Positions 7,623 through 16,578 of a stretch of 64,000 nucleotides of DNA are shown here, piece by piece. The position numbers and the translations under genes are program-made. Source of the stretch: Lewinella cohaerens DSM 23179 (GTDB taxonomy: Bacteria > Bacteroidota > Bacteroidia > Chitinophagales > Saprospiraceae); the NCBI RefSeq assembly GCF_000379805.1, contig NZ_KB903565.1, positions 186,697 to 250,696 of the forward strand, in the 5' to 3' direction. The notes under the pieces were generated by a model that saw only the letters and a program-made list of their open reading frames with translations, did no database searches and had not been told where the DNA came from. How positions within the stretch are numbered: the stretch's first letter is position 1; the number at the start of each line of letters is the position of its first letter.

Positions 7623-10600
7623 CTAGTTCAAAAGATAATTGAGTTCCAGAATGGTCAAATAGTACTGTAGCCGTTGGTCGAGGTAGTCATTTTCTATCCG
7701 TTTGGCCTGATCCAGTGCTTGGAGATAATGCAAAAAGTCAATCTCTCCGGTTTGAAAGGCACGGGTGGAGGTATGGATAATTTCCTGAGCCAGTTGTTGG
7801 CCATTCGTTCGGTAGTATTCAAGGGCCCGTTCATGTTTGGTCGCCTGGGCCTGTAGCCGTGCCGATGTCGTTTGTAGCTGTATTTGGTAATCCAATTTCT
7901 GCTGGGCGATTATGCTGCGTTGTAATCCTGCCGCAGTGATTTGTGCCTTTGTGCCTTTGCGCCATAGCGGAATACCCACACCCACCTGAAAGCCGTGGTA
8001 GACAGTTGCTGCCGGTGCACCGTTGGTGCCGGCAAAATAGGCGAGCTGCAAATCGGGCAACAGTCCCTTTTGGGCAACCCTCATTGCCATCTCGGCATTG
8101 ATTTCCTCCTGCTGGAGATAGGCGATGGCGGGGTGGTTGCTCAGCGAAGTATCCTGGGAGCTAAGTACTGGAAACTCCTTAGTGTCTACCTGATACAAAT
8201 CTCTGGTTTGAAGCCATTGGTTGAGTGCTTGGTAGCTTTCCGCCAAGGCATCGTCACATTGTTGCAATTGCAAGGTGATTTCCTGTTGCTTGCTGGTGGT
8301 GGAGAGTTGCTCCAGGTAATTGGTTTCTCCCAGTTCGTAGCGTCTGCTGGCAGCGTTGGCTAGCTCGCGATAAAGACTGTCGAGATAGCGGAAGTTTTCT
8401 CGTCGTTTTGCCCAGTAGACGATAGTGAGGTAAGCTTTGGAAACCTCCTTGGTCAGGTGCCTTTCTTCCAGCCGCAAGACTTGTTCCTGCAAGACGGTTT
8501 TTCCCTGCTGAAGTTCTTGCTTGGCGCGATAAACGCCCGGTAACTGAAAGGTTTGTTCTACCCCAATGATACTCAAGGGTTGATTGTTGGCTGCTATATT
8601 GTTTTGATCATAGCCGTAGTAGATATGCGTTCGGTCAATATTATATGCAGCAGGCAATAAGCTTCGCTGTTGGCTTACCGTCAAGCGTTGACTTTCTAGC
8701 CCGGCATTGTTGGCCAATGCTTGTTCCAGGACTTGTTCTAGGGATAAAACCGAGGTTTGCGTCTGCCCAGGCAAGGACAATGCCAATAAAGGCAATAGTG
8801 CCAACAAGGCTTTTGATTTGCGTTTCCGTCCTCTTCCCTTACGGTCAAAATAGGCGTACAGTACCGGGAGAACCAACAAGGTTAGTAGCGTCGCAGAGAT
8901 CAGCCCGCCTACAACGACGGTAGCCAGTGGCCGCTGCACTTCGGCACCGGCAGAAGTAGACAATGCCATTGGCAAAAAGCCCAATGCCGCTGCCGCTGCG
9001 GTCAGTAAAACGGGGCGCAGCCGTTGTTGGGTACCCACCAGAATACGGCGATGCAAGTTGGTCATGCCCTGTGCTTTTAGTTCTTTAAAATGCTCAATCA
9101 AGACAATGCCGTTCAGAACGGCGATCCCGAATAGCGCAATGAATCCCACCCCGGCCGAAATACTGAAAGGCATTCCCCGCAGGTAGAGCAGCAGGATACC
9201 CCCAATCGCCGATAAGGGGATGGCACTGTACACCATCAATGCTTCCTTGGCTGATTGGAAAGCGAAGTAGAGCATGATGAAAATTAAGGCCAGTGCAATG
9301 GGCACCGCTACCATCAGTCGGTTGCGAGCATTGCGCAGGTTCTCAAATTGACCACCATAGGTAATGGAATACCCTACGGGCAGGTCGATGTTTTTCTCAA
9401 TAATCCCCTGCACATCCTGAACAACGGATTCCAAGTCGCGATTACGAACATTCACACCAACGACAATTCGGCGTTTGGTTTCGTCGCGAGAGATTTTGGC
9501 AGGGCCTTTGGTGTAGCTTATTGCTGCCAGCTCCCGCAGGGGTATTTGTTGGCCGTTGGGCAAGGGCACAAAACTGTTTTGCAGGTTTTCAAGGTCCTTG
9601 CGGAAAGGAGCATCATAGCGGACAACGAGGTCAAATTGCTTCTCGCCTTCAAAGACACTACCGGCGGAGAGGCCTGCAAAATTCATGGTCAAAAGATTGT
9701 TGACATCGGCGATGTTAAGGCCGTATTTGGCAATTTTATCTCGCTGATAGCGGACACTCATTTGCGGTAAGCCGGCCACTTTTTCTACCGAAATATCTGC
9801 GGCACCCTCTACGCCGTCGATGGCTTTTTTGATGTCTTGAGCTAGGTCGTTGAGGACGTCCAGGTCTTCGCCAAATACCTTGATGGCAAGGTCGGCCCGC
9901 ACACCGGTAATTAGCTCGTTAAAGCGCATCTCAATGGGCTGGGTAAACTCATACTCAATACCAGGAATCACAGAAAGGGCTTCTTTAAAAGCATCCGCCA
10001 GTCCATCTTTGGTGTCGGCAGTCGTCCATTCGTGGAAAGGTTTCAAGGTAATGATCACATCACTTTCCTCCATAGACATGGGATCGGTTGGTACCTCGGC
10101 TGCGCCAATTCTGGTTACCACTTGATTGACCTCAGGAAATTCTTTGAGGATGGACTCTATCGCTGTAGTGGTCTCAATGGTTTTACTAAGGGAAGTACCC
10201 GTTTTTAAAACAGGTTGAATAACAAAGTCGCCTTCGTCGAGCGTAGGAACAAACTCGCCACCCATCCGGGAAAAAAGTAGCCCACTTCCTAGTAAAAGCA
10301 GCGCTGCTACTGCAAGTACTGCTCCTTTGTTGCGCAAAGCAAAAGCCATCGTTGGGGTGTAAATTCGTTGTAGAAAAGATAAGATCATCACAGAAATATT
10401 GCGCTTACCTTGCTTGGCAGGTTTCAGGAAGAGCGCCGACATGACGGGTACATAAGTAAAGCACAAGAGCATCGCCCCAATTAGCGCAAAGCAAAAAGTG
10501 AGAGCCATCGGGCTAAACATTTTTCCTTCTACATTGGTCAGCGAAAGGATAGGAATGAAAACGATAATGATGATGATTTGCCCAAAAACCGCCGAACGCA

Positions 10601-11948
10601 TCATCTTGGTTGTACTCTTGAAGGTGATTTCGTCCATCATGTTTTGCTTTTCGGATGCGTCGACGCTATTCAGACGGTCTGCTTGGGTGGTGATTTTGTA
10701 GGCCACGTATTCCACGATAATCACTGCTCCGTCGATAATGATACCGAAGTCAATTGCTCCTAAACTCATCAGGTTGGCGTCGACTCCAAAGAGGTACATC
10801 AGCGAGAGGGCAAACAATAAACAGAGTGGAATGACAGATGCGACCACCAGCCCGGAACGGAAGTTGCCGAGTAACAAAACGACGACGAAAATAACGATCA
10901 AACAACCCAAAATCAGGTTTTCAGCTACCGTGCTGGTCGTCTTTCCAATCAATACGCTACGGTCAAGAAAGGCGTTGATGTAGACCCCTTCCGGGAGTGA
11001 TTTCTGGATTTGTGCAACCCGATCTTGTACGCTTTCGATCACGGCTTTAGAGTTGCCGTCTTTGAGCATCATCACTTGTCCGAGCACTTTTTCGCCCTGG
11101 CCGTTGGCGGTGATAGCGCCGAAGCGGGTAGCAGCACCAAACTGTACTTTCGCGATGTCTTTGACAAAAATGGGCGTCCCGTTGCGGTTGTCTACCACAA
11201 TTTGTTCAATGTCTTCCAAGGAGTTGATCAAGCCTTCGCCGCGAACAAAATAGCTTTCATTGGTTTTCTCAATGTACCCCCCTCCTGCAATATTATTGTT
11301 TTGTTCAAGGGCCTGGTACACCTCGGTGACGCTGAGTTCAATACTGCGTAAGCGTTGAGGGTCTATGGCTACCTCGTATTGTTTCAGCTGCCCACCCCAG
11401 GTGTTTACTTCCACCACGCCCGGAATGCCGGAGAGTTGGCGTTTCACAATCCAGTCCTGAATCGTACGCAGCTCCATAATCGAGTAGCGACCCTCATATC
11501 CAGGACGGACATCAAGAATGTATTGGTAAATTTCACCCAGCCCGGTAGTGACTGGCCCCATGAAAGGTTTGCCAAAACCAGCGGGGATTTTCTCTTCGGC
11601 CGCTTTGATCTTTTCTTCGATGAGTTGGCGAGGTAGATAGGTGCCCATCCGGTCTTCAAAAACAATGGTAACTACTGAAAGACCAAATTTTGAAACCGAC
11701 CGAATCTCCTTTACGCCAGGTAAGTTGGCCATCTCTAATTCCACAGGATAAGTGATAAATTGTTCCACATCCTGGGTAGAAAGGTTCCGCGAAGTGGTGA
11801 TTACCTGCACCTGATTGTTGGTGATATCAGGTACGGCACCGATAGAAATTTGGGACAAGGCATAGAGCCCAAACCCAACAATCCCCATAGTAAAAAGCAA
11901 TACAATCAGCTTGTGACGAATGCTGTAATTAATGATCTGCTCTAACAT
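7623..11948 (-). CDS. CzcA/CusA heavy-metal RND pump fused to a TolC-like outer-membrane channel
   Basis: This 1441-aa protein has two parts. Residues 1 to about 1035 are a heavy-metal efflux RND transporter, with IRHKLIVLLFTMGIVGFGLYAL at the start and the proton-relay segment SLGAIDFGIIIDGAVIIVE near 395-415. After a signal-like hydrophobic stretch (KALLALLPLLALSLPGQTQT) the rest is a TolC/CusC-type outer-membrane efflux protein with the LxxVLEQALANNAGLESQR repeat start. Such fusions are known in Bacteroidota. How the channel part crosses the inner membrane, and whether the protein is cut, is not visible. Substrate is a divalent or monovalent metal ion (Co/Zn/Cd or Cu/Ag). It lies downstream of the regulator and kinase pair and starts 64 bp from a candidate response-regulator box at 12012. 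Confidence 0.93.
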   Translation of the reverse strand: MLEQIINYSIRHKLIVLLFTMGIVGFGLYALSQISIGAVPDITNNQVQVITTSRNLSTQDVEQFITYPVELEMANLPGVKEIRSVSKFGLSVVTIVFEDRMGTYLPRQLIEEKIKAAEEKIPAGFGKPFMGPVTTGLGEIYQYILDVRPGYEGRYSIMELRTIQDWIVKRQLSGIPGVVEVNTWGGQLKQYEVAIDPQRLRSIELSVTEVYQALEQNNNIAGGGYIEKTNESYFVRGEGLINSLEDIEQIVVDNRNGTPIFVKDIAKVQFGAATRFGAITANGQGEKVLGQVMMLKDGNSKAVIESVQDRVAQIQKSLPEGVYINAFLDRSVLIGKTTSTVAENLILGCLIVIFVVVLLLGNFRSGLVVASVIPLCLLFALSLMYLFGVDANLMSLGAIDFGIIIDGAVIIVEYVAYKITTQADRLNSVDASEKQNMMDEITFKSTTKMMRSAVFGQIIIIIVFIPILSLTNVEGKMFSPMALTFCFALIGAMLLCFTYVPVMSALFLKPAKQGKRNISVMILSFLQRIYTPTMAFALRNKGAVLAVAALLLLGSGLLFSRMGGEFVPTLDEGDFVIQPVLKTGTSLSKTIETTTAIESILKEFPEVNQVVTRIGAAEVPTDPMSMEESDVIITLKPFHEWTTADTKDGLADAFKEALSVIPGIEYEFTQPIEMRFNELITGVRADLAIKVFGEDLDVLNDLAQDIKKAIDGVEGAADISVEKVAGLPQMSVRYQRDKIAKYGLNIADVNNLLTMNFAGLSAGSVFEGEKQFDLVVRYDAPFRKDLENLQNSFVPLPNGQQIPLRELAAISYTKGPAKISRDETKRRIVVGVNVRNRDLESVVQDVQGIIEKNIDLPVGYSITYGGQFENLRNARNRLMVAVPIALALIFIMLYFAFQSAKEALMVYSAIPLSAIGGILLLYLRGMPFSISAGVGFIALFGIAVLNGIVLIEHFKELKAQGMTNLHRRILVGTQQRLRPVLLTAAAAALGFLPMALSTSAGAEVQRPLATVVVGGLISATLLTLLVLPVLYAYFDRKGRGRKRKSKALLALLPLLALSLPGQTQTSVLSLEQVLEQALANNAGLESQRLTVSQQRSLLPAAYNIDRTHIYYGYDQNNIAANNQPLSIIGVEQTFQLPGVYRAKQELQQGKTVLQEQVLRLEERHLTKEVSKAYLTIVYWAKRRENFRYLDSLYRELANAASRRYELGETNYLEQLSTTSKQQEITLQLQQCDDALAESYQALNQWLQTRDLYQVDTKEFPVLSSQDTSLSNHPAIAYLQQEEINAEMAMRVAQKGLLPDLQLAYFAGTNGAPAATVYHGFQVGVGIPLWRKGTKAQITAAGLQRSIIAQQKLDYQIQLQTTSARLQAQATKHERALEYYRTNGQQLAQEIIHTSTRAFQTGEIDFLHYLQALDQAKRIENDYLDQRLQYYLTILELNYLLN

Positions 11949-12011
11949 TACACGCTTGTTTTTGACTGTGTAAAAATAGGAGCAGGTCCCTGAGGGTTTT
12001 CTTAGCTCTTG

Positions 12012-12031
12012 CTTAAGATTTGCTTAAGATT
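12012..12031 (-). promoter_or_regulatory. candidate response-regulator box upstream of czcA
   Basis: CTTAAGATTTGCTTAAGATT is a direct repeat of CTTAAGA with an 11-bp period, read on the coding strand as TCTTAAG-N4-TCTTAAG. OmpR-family regulators bind such tandem half-sites one helical turn apart. The same arrangement occurs at 14106-14125 before the regulator gene. A -7-like TATTTTTA lies downstream at 11978-11971. Confidence 0.65.
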
Positions 12032-13406
12032 AGGGAAAGTCTAAATAAAATCGCGTCCCTTCTCCCGGCGTACTCTCCACCATAATTTTAATCCCCAACG
12101 CATCACAAGCTTTCTTGACGATGGAAAGTCCCAGGCCATTGCCTTTGATATTTTTGTGTTCGAGGGCTTTTGAACGAAAAAAGGGGTGGAATATCTGTTC
12201 CAGGTGTTCAGGAGAGATACCGATCCCTTCATCACTGATGGCAAGCCTTACCTGATGACTTTCTGACCAAGCACGAATGCTTACTTTCTTCCCTTTCGGG
12301 GAATATTTGATGGCGTTTGTCAGGATGTTTTCAATAATCAAATCCAGGTAGTAAGGAGCGGCGTTGACCTCTAGGTTGGGATCAATCTCTACCTTAACGG
12401 ACTGCGCTTTTTCGTCAATAATAGACTGGTATCGCTTCAGGGTATTGTCCACCAGTGGGAGGAGGCTTACTTTTTCTCGCGTAATTGCACTCGTTTCGCT
12501 GTCAAAGCGGGCCAGGAGTAAAAGCTGATCGGCCAAAACGGAAAGGCGATCGATTTCCTGGATACTAATTTTTATTTTCTCCTGGTATTCTTCTGGTGTT
12601 CGTATCCTGCGAAGGGTTACTTCCAAGGTGCCTTTGAGTACTGCTAAAGGCGTACGTAGTTGATGGGAGGCATCGGCCGTAAATTGCTGCTCCCTCTGCA
12701 GGGCATTCTGAATACGCTCCAATAACTCATTGATAGAGGAGGTAAGCGTGAAGAGTTCATCCTTGGTAGCTGGTAGCGCAATACGTTCGTCGAGGCTGTT
12801 TCGGGTGATCCGGTTAGTTGTAGTCGTAATCAGTTGCACAGGCTTGATACTTTGTCCTGCAAGAAAACGAGTGATAAAAAACAGACAGCCCAACACTATC
12901 GGAAAAAGCCATAATAGCAACCGCTTGAGGCTGGCAAGTACCAATTTGGGTCCCTCTAGCGACATCGCCGCCAAAATGTATCCTTTGAGTTGTGTTTCCT
13001 GCTTGATGGGGAGCTGGATTTGCCTGATTTGCTGTTGGTTGAGCCCTGTATCAAAGTGGATGTCGAAAGCTCGTGATGGATCAAAAGCGAGTGCATCGCC
13101 CATGAGATTGGGCGACTTGTCCATGATTTTTCCGGCACTATTAACCAACTGAATGAAAACGGGGTTGACCTGTACTTCGCGGTGTTCCCGTTCGGCCCAT
13201 TCATTTTTATTTTTAAAAAAGATACTGTCGTTGTGGATAAGTATCTCTTCACTATGTTTATGTGCCTCGAAAGATAAGTTGCTGTCCAGTTCGCTGTAAA
13301 CAGCCGTTTGTACTACAAAATAAATGAGAAAAAAGACGACCGTTACCACGCTGGCCGTAGCCAGCAGGTAGTAAAGCGCAATTCTATTTTTAAACGATAG
13401 CTTCAT
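12030..13406 (-). CDS. sensor histidine kinase, metal-responsive (CusS-like)
   Basis: This 458-aa protein has a first membrane segment (YYLLATASVVTVVFFLIYFVV), a periplasmic domain of about 120 residues, a second membrane segment near 165, a HAMP linker (TTTTNRITRNSLDERIALPATKDE), the H-box ASHQLRTPLAVLKG and a HATPase domain (NILTNAIKYSPKG, DEGIGISPE, GNGLGLSIV). It phosphorylates the response regulator encoded directly upstream with no gap. Its stop overlaps the candidate operator of the downstream pump gene. Metal sensing is inferred from that neighbour. Confidence 0.92.
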   Translation of the reverse strand: MKLSFKNRIALYYLLATASVVTVVFFLIYFVVQTAVYSELDSNLSFEAHKHSEEILIHNDSIFFKNKNEWAEREHREVQVNPVFIQLVNSAGKIMDKSPNLMGDALAFDPSRAFDIHFDTGLNQQQIRQIQLPIKQETQLKGYILAAMSLEGPKLVLASLKRLLLWLFPIVLGCLFFITRFLAGQSIKPVQLITTTTNRITRNSLDERIALPATKDELFTLTSSINELLERIQNALQREQQFTADASHQLRTPLAVLKGTLEVTLRRIRTPEEYQEKIKISIQEIDRLSVLADQLLLLARFDSETSAITREKVSLLPLVDNTLKRYQSIIDEKAQSVKVEIDPNLEVNAAPYYLDLIIENILTNAIKYSPKGKKVSIRAWSESHQVRLAISDEGIGISPEHLEQIFHPFFRSKALEHKNIKGNGLGLSIVKKACDALGIKIMVESTPGEGTRFYLDFP

Positions 13407-14072
13407 TTATTCCTTTGCTATATAACCCACCCCACGCACGGTTTGAATCAAGTCTTCGTCTTTGTCAAGGTCTAGCTTTTTGCGGATAGCATTGATGTAG
13501 ACGTCAATGACCCCAGTGTTATAATCAAAGTGAATATCCCACACGCTTTCAATGATCCTGGACCGGCGACAAACTTTCCCCTTGTTGCGAATCAGGTACT
13601 CCAAGAGCGCAAATTCCTTTTGGGTAAGGGCCACCTCCTTTCCTGCTTTCCATACTTGGTGGGCAGCAACATCCAACACGATATCTCCCAGCGTAAAACG
13701 CTCGTGTTCACCGCTGTTGGGGCGTAGCTGTACCTTGATGCGCTCTAATAACTCCTCGAAATGGAAAGGCTTTTTTATATAATCATTGGCACCAGCTTGC
13801 AAGCCTTGCAGGGTATCTTGCAAGGTGTCTCTGGCGGTCAGGAAAATAACGGGAGTAGCAATATGATGTTTTCGGATTTGCTGACAAATCTCAAGTCCGG
13901 TCTTACCAGGCATCATCCAGTCGAGCAGCATAATGTCGTAGGTGTTGGTCATGGCCCAGTCTAAACCAGTGACTCCATTGTCAGCTACGTCTACGGCATA
14001 AGCTTCCTCTTCGAGTCCTTGCTTGATAAAATTGGCAATACCTGCCTCGTCTTCAACAACTAAAACTCTCAT
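13407..14072 (-). CDS. OmpR/CusR-family response regulator
   Basis: This 221-aa protein has a receiver domain with the acidic pocket VVEDEA, phospho-acceptor Asp51 in LLDWMMPGKTG, and Lys in YIKKPFHFEEL. A winged-helix DNA-binding domain follows (EYLIRNKGKVCRRSRIIESVW, ending VRGVGYIAKE). It is cotranscribed with the kinase (adjacent) and the efflux genes. A TAAATTTG -7 match at 14084-14077 would give an almost leaderless message. A TCTTAAG direct repeat at 14106-14125 upstream suggests autoregulation. Confidence 0.93.
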   Translation of the reverse strand: MRVLVVEDEAGIANFIKQGLEEEAYAVDVADNGVTGLDWAMTNTYDIMLLDWMMPGKTGLEICQQIRKHHIATPVIFLTARDTLQDTLQGLQAGANDYIKKPFHFEELLERIKVQLRPNSGEHERFTLGDIVLDVAAHQVWKAGKEVALTQKEFALLEYLIRNKGKVCRRSRIIESVWDIHFDYNTGVIDVYINAIRKKLDLDKDEDLIQTVRGVGYIAKE

Positions 14073-14105
14073 GGTGCAAATTTACAAAGGAGGAAGAGGA
14101 CTTGT

Positions 14106-14125
14106 CTTAAGAATGGCTTAAGATT
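14106..14125 (-). promoter_or_regulatory. candidate response-regulator box upstream of its own gene
   Basis: CTTAAGAATGGCTTAAGATT repeats CTTAAGA with an 11-bp period, matching the box at 12012-12031 in both half-sites and spacing. It lies 33 bp before the regulator start and overlaps the last codons of the cysteine dioxygenase-like gene. Confidence 0.65.
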
Positions 14126-14787
14126 CTAGCCTTTTGCATTTGTGTTAAACGGTACTGCAAATCTTGCTGATGGCGTCGTTGGGTAGGGATGTCTCCTCGG
14201 AAACCGGACTCTATTCTTTTGATCGCTGTAGGCGGTAAAGCATAGAACACGCCGCCGTCGACTCGTTGAATAACTCCTTTAACTGGATCGTAGATGCGAG
14301 CATCGCCGGTGACGTTATCAATGGCCTCTGGAAAACCATAAACGTGAAGACTAAGAAAAGGCTGCTGGGTCGGGTTGCCCATTTGGTGAATGAGGTCGTG
14401 GCCTACAGGAACGATATCTCCAGGTTGTACCTGCCAGCGAGCAGTGGTCCGCAATTGCTGCTGGCGAACCCTAAAGGTTGCATGTTCAGCCTGACCAAAA
14501 ATTTGTACTGCTCCCCATTGGGTATGGCCGTGATCGTGAATGGCGGAAAAATCTCCGGGCAACCAGGACATGACCATTACTTCAAAATTGGGCCCATGCG
14601 CCACGAGTTTACGACCATAGCTGTCAGCAGGCGAATGCTGGAAGTCTGACCAAGCCTGTAGGTCCTGCGCTTTAACGTTGGCTGCTTTGACAATTTGAGC
14701 CATACGACGTGGATCTACTTGTTGATCAACTTTTAGTGTATCTACAATGTATTTAAGAGAAGCCGGCAAATGAAGGGCGTTTGACAT
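14107..14787 (-). CDS. cysteine dioxygenase family protein (cupin)
   Basis: This 226-aa cupin carries the thiol dioxygenase iron ligands: His84 and His86 in AIHDHGHTQWG and His148 in SLHVYG. Such enzymes oxidise cysteine, or a related thiol, to the sulfinic acid with O2. The bacterial Cys/Tyr crosslink cannot be judged. It is divergent from the thioredoxin/YeeE operon, and a GTGA-N6-TCAC palindrome lies between them at equal distance (26 bp) from both -7 boxes. This ties it to sulfur handling. A related thiol as substrate is possible. Confidence 0.82.
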   Translation of the reverse strand: MSNALHLPASLKYIVDTLKVDQQVDPRRMAQIVKAANVKAQDLQAWSDFQHSPADSYGRKLVAHGPNFEVMVMSWLPGDFSAIHDHGHTQWGAVQIFGQAEHATFRVRQQQLRTTARWQVQPGDIVPVGHDLIHQMGNPTQQPFLSLHVYGFPEAIDNVTGDARIYDPVKGVIQRVDGGVFYALPPTAIKRIESGFRGDIPTQRRHQQDLQYRLTQMQKARILSHS

Positions 14788-14806
14788 CTGGTATTTTGAT
14801 TTTTTA

Positions 14807-14814
14807 CAAAGTTC
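14807..14814 (-). promoter_or_regulatory. -7 element of the cysteine dioxygenase-like gene
   Basis: Read on the minus strand this is GAACTTTG, one mismatch from the Bacteroidota -7 consensus TAnnTTTG. Exactly 26 bases separate its TTTG from the palindrome at 14837-14850. The start codon is 20 bp downstream. No -33 TTG is needed if an activator binds the palindrome. Confidence 0.5.
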
Positions 14815-14836
14815 TTTCTTCAGAAGGACAACTACT

Positions 14837-14850
14837 GTGACTCATATCAC
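14837..14850. promoter_or_regulatory. Crp/Fnr-type operator, shared by divergent promoters
   Basis: GTGACTCATATCAC has the form GTGA-N6-TCAC, the half-site spacing of Crp/Fnr family operators. It stands 26 bp from the TTTG of the -7 box on the right (14877) and 26 bp from the TTTG on the left (14810). That places its centre near -41.5 for both transcripts, a class II activator position. A Crp/Fnr regulator is encoded in the right-hand operon. Confidence 0.72.
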
Positions 14851-14872
14851 TGATCCCTTTATTAGCAGCCCT

Positions 14873-14880
14873 TACTTTTG
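14873..14880 (+). promoter_or_regulatory. -7 element of the thioredoxin/YeeE operon
   Basis: TACTTTTG matches the Bacteroidota consensus TAnnTTTG in full. It lies 19 bp before the ATG at 14900 and 26 bp after the GTGA-N6-TCAC palindrome. No good -33 TTG motif is seen, as expected for an activator-dependent promoter. Confidence 0.65.
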
Positions 14881-14899
14881 CCGAGCAAAATGAGAATCT

Positions 14900-15124
14900 A
14901 TGTCCGCATTTATTAATGATTGGAAAATGGTGATACTAGCCTGCTTGTTCCTTGGGCTAGCACCTTTCTATCCTGAACCCCACTTGTTTGGCAAGCTTCG
15001 TTGGCTGGCCGGTGGTGCTAAAGGGATGGCAATGATGGACTGGTTTGATTTATTTTGGCATGGCTGGCCCTGGGTTTTACTCCTGCGTCTGGCTATTAAG
15101 TCTTTAAAACTAACAGCAAAATGA
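14900..15124 (+). CDS. small two-helix membrane protein of the sulfur operon
   Basis: This 74-aa protein has two hydrophobic segments ([24 protein letters not shown] and [19 protein letters not shown]) joined by a short loop. Similar small proteins with APF-PEPH and DWFDL segments are found beside thioredoxin and YeeE genes in other Bacteroidota; function unknown. It is the first gene after the operator and its stop overlaps the thioredoxin start (ATGA), so the two are translationally coupled. An earlier ATG at 14890 leads to a stop after eight codons. Confidence 0.75.
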   Translation: MSAFINDWKMVILACLFLGLAPFYPEPHLFGKLRWLAGGAKGMAMMDWFDLFWHGWPWVLLLRLAIKSLKLTAK

Positions 15125-15432
15125 GTAATAAAAAATCTTTCAAAGAGCTGATCAATAGCGAGCAGCCAGTATTGGTCGATTTCTTTGCAGAATGGTGTGG
15201 ACCTTGTAAAGCCATGGCCCCAATCCTCAAGGAAGTAGCCTCAGAGGCTGGCGAAAAAGCTAAAATTGTAAAGGTAGATATTGATAAAAACCAAGCTCTG
15301 GCCAACCAGCTAGGGATTCGGGGAGTACCTACTTTTATACTATTTCAGAATGGTGAAATGAAATGGCGTCAGTCCGGCATGCAATCCGCTACGGCCTTAC
15401 TTCATGTGATTAACCAGGCAACTGTAGCCTAG
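15121..15432 (+). CDS. thioredoxin
   Basis: This 103-aa protein is a full thioredoxin fold with the redox motif WCGPC (25-29) in [16 protein letters not shown] and the cis-proline GVPTF. No signal peptide, so cytoplasmic. It overlaps the preceding gene by 4 bp and precedes two YeeE/YedE halves. In this context it may reduce persulfides or thiosulfate-derived sulfane sulfur delivered by those transporters; that role is inference. Confidence 0.93.
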   Translation: MSNKKSFKELINSEQPVLVDFFAEWCGPCKAMAPILKEVASEAGEKAKIVKVDIDKNQALANQLGIRGVPTFILFQNGEMKWRQSGMQSATALLHVINQATVA

Positions 15433-15486
15433 TGAGATAAGGTGATGGCACAAATAAAAGTGCTAATTTGTATTTTTATGTAATTA

Positions 15487-16131
15487 TTGGAGCTTGTCCA
15501 TGAATTTTGGAACAAGCTCTTTGTTAAGACTAACTACTTTCCAATGATCGCATTTGTAATTTTTGCGTCCTCGATAGTGGACCTTATTCGGCAGCCTTGG
15601 CACTGGTCCATTTCAGGAGTAGCTATCGCGGCTATCCTGTTTTTGATGACCTGGATGGGGCGCAGTTTTGGTGTGTCTACAGCGTTCCGCAACTTCTGTA
15701 CGATGGCAGGGGCAGGAAAACGCCATTCTTTTTTTGATATTGATCTAAAAGACGAAAACTGGCGCCTGGCATTTGTGCTGGGGGCTGTCCTTGGTGGTTT
15801 TATTGCGGTTTACTTTTTGGGAAGCCCAGAAGCAGTGGCTATTTCTGAAAGTACGCTTACTCACCTTAAAGAAGATTTTGGGATGGCTTATCCGCAAGGA
15901 GATGGCTTTTTACCGACGGACTTTTTCAATTTTACCAGTCCTAAAGGAATTATCCTATCCATTATCGGTGGCTTTCTAGTAGGTTTTGGTGCGCGTTATG
16001 GCCGGGGGTGTACCTCTGGGCACGCAATTACCGGACTTTCGCACCTTCAGCTTCCTTCATTGATTACCGTTATTGGCTTCTTCATCGGAGGCTTGTTAAT
16101 GACTTGGGTAATTATGCCTTTGATCTTCTAA
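15487..16131 (+). CDS. YeeE/YedE family sulfur transporter, N-terminal-type half
   Basis: This membrane protein of up to 214 aa has about five helices. GARYGRGCTSGHAITGLSHL (Cys175) is the hallmark of YeeE/YedE (TsuA-like) proteins, where conserved cysteines pass thiosulfate or sulfane sulfur. A second cysteine is in RNFCTMAGAG (Cys71). The start is a TTG at 15487; an in-frame ATG immediately upstream is followed by a stop, and ATG at 15544 would remove 19 residues. It is paired with the next gene, together making one complete-sized transporter. Confidence 0.88.
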   Translation: MELVHEFWNKLFVKTNYFPMIAFVIFASSIVDLIRQPWHWSISGVAIAAILFLMTWMGRSFGVSTAFRNFCTMAGAGKRHSFFDIDLKDENWRLAFVLGAVLGGFIAVYFLGSPEAVAISESTLTHLKEDFGMAYPQGDGFLPTDFFNFTSPKGIILSIIGGFLVGFGARYGRGCTSGHAITGLSHLQLPSLITVIGFFIGGLLMTWVIMPLIF

Positions 16132-16143
16132 AGAAAAATAAAG

Positions 16144-16560
16144 ATGAAACAATTCATATCCTTTTTTACGGTAGGAACGGTCTTTGGTATCATTATGACC
16201 AAATCGGAAGCCGTTTCTTGGTTTCGTATTCACGAAATGTTCCGCTTCGAAAGTTTTCATATGTATGGTATTATTGGTACTGCCGTAGTGCTGGGTGCCA
16301 TTATCATTGCTTTGATGAAGCGTTTTAAGGTGAAAACCTGGCGAGACACTTTTGTGGGCTATATGCCCATGCAGTTGCATATTCCCCGGCATTTGCTGGC
16401 AGGTAGCATCTTTGGTTTAGGTTGGGCGCTTATGGGTGCTTGCCCAGGGCCAATGTTTGTACTGCTAGGTCAAGGTTTTGGCATCATGGCCCTGGTGATT
16501 CTTGGCGGCACCTTGGGTACTTACACTTATGGCGTTGTAAAAGACAAACTACCTCACTAA
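16144..16560 (+). CDS. YeeE/YedE family sulfur transporter, C-terminal-type half
   Basis: This 138-aa membrane protein carries the second family signature, GWALMGACPGPMFVLLGQG, with Cys100 as the likely sulfur relay residue, and RHLLAGSIFGLG before it. It starts 12 bp after the first half. In many bacteria these two halves form the PmpA/PmpB-type split of a single YeeE protein. Together they should move thiosulfate or a persulfide across the inner membrane. Confidence 0.9.
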   Translation: MKQFISFFTVGTVFGIIMTKSEAVSWFRIHEMFRFESFHMYGIIGTAVVLGAIIIALMKRFKVKTWRDTFVGYMPMQLHIPRHLLAGSIFGLGWALMGACPGPMFVLLGQGFGIMALVILGGTLGTYTYGVVKDKLPH

Positions 16561-16578
16561 AAGATTTGCTCCGCTATT

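Noticed and set aside
7435-7623. 62-codon frame between the pump and adaptor genes
   Set aside because: It is formed by the palindromic repeat element and has no start signal or similarity.
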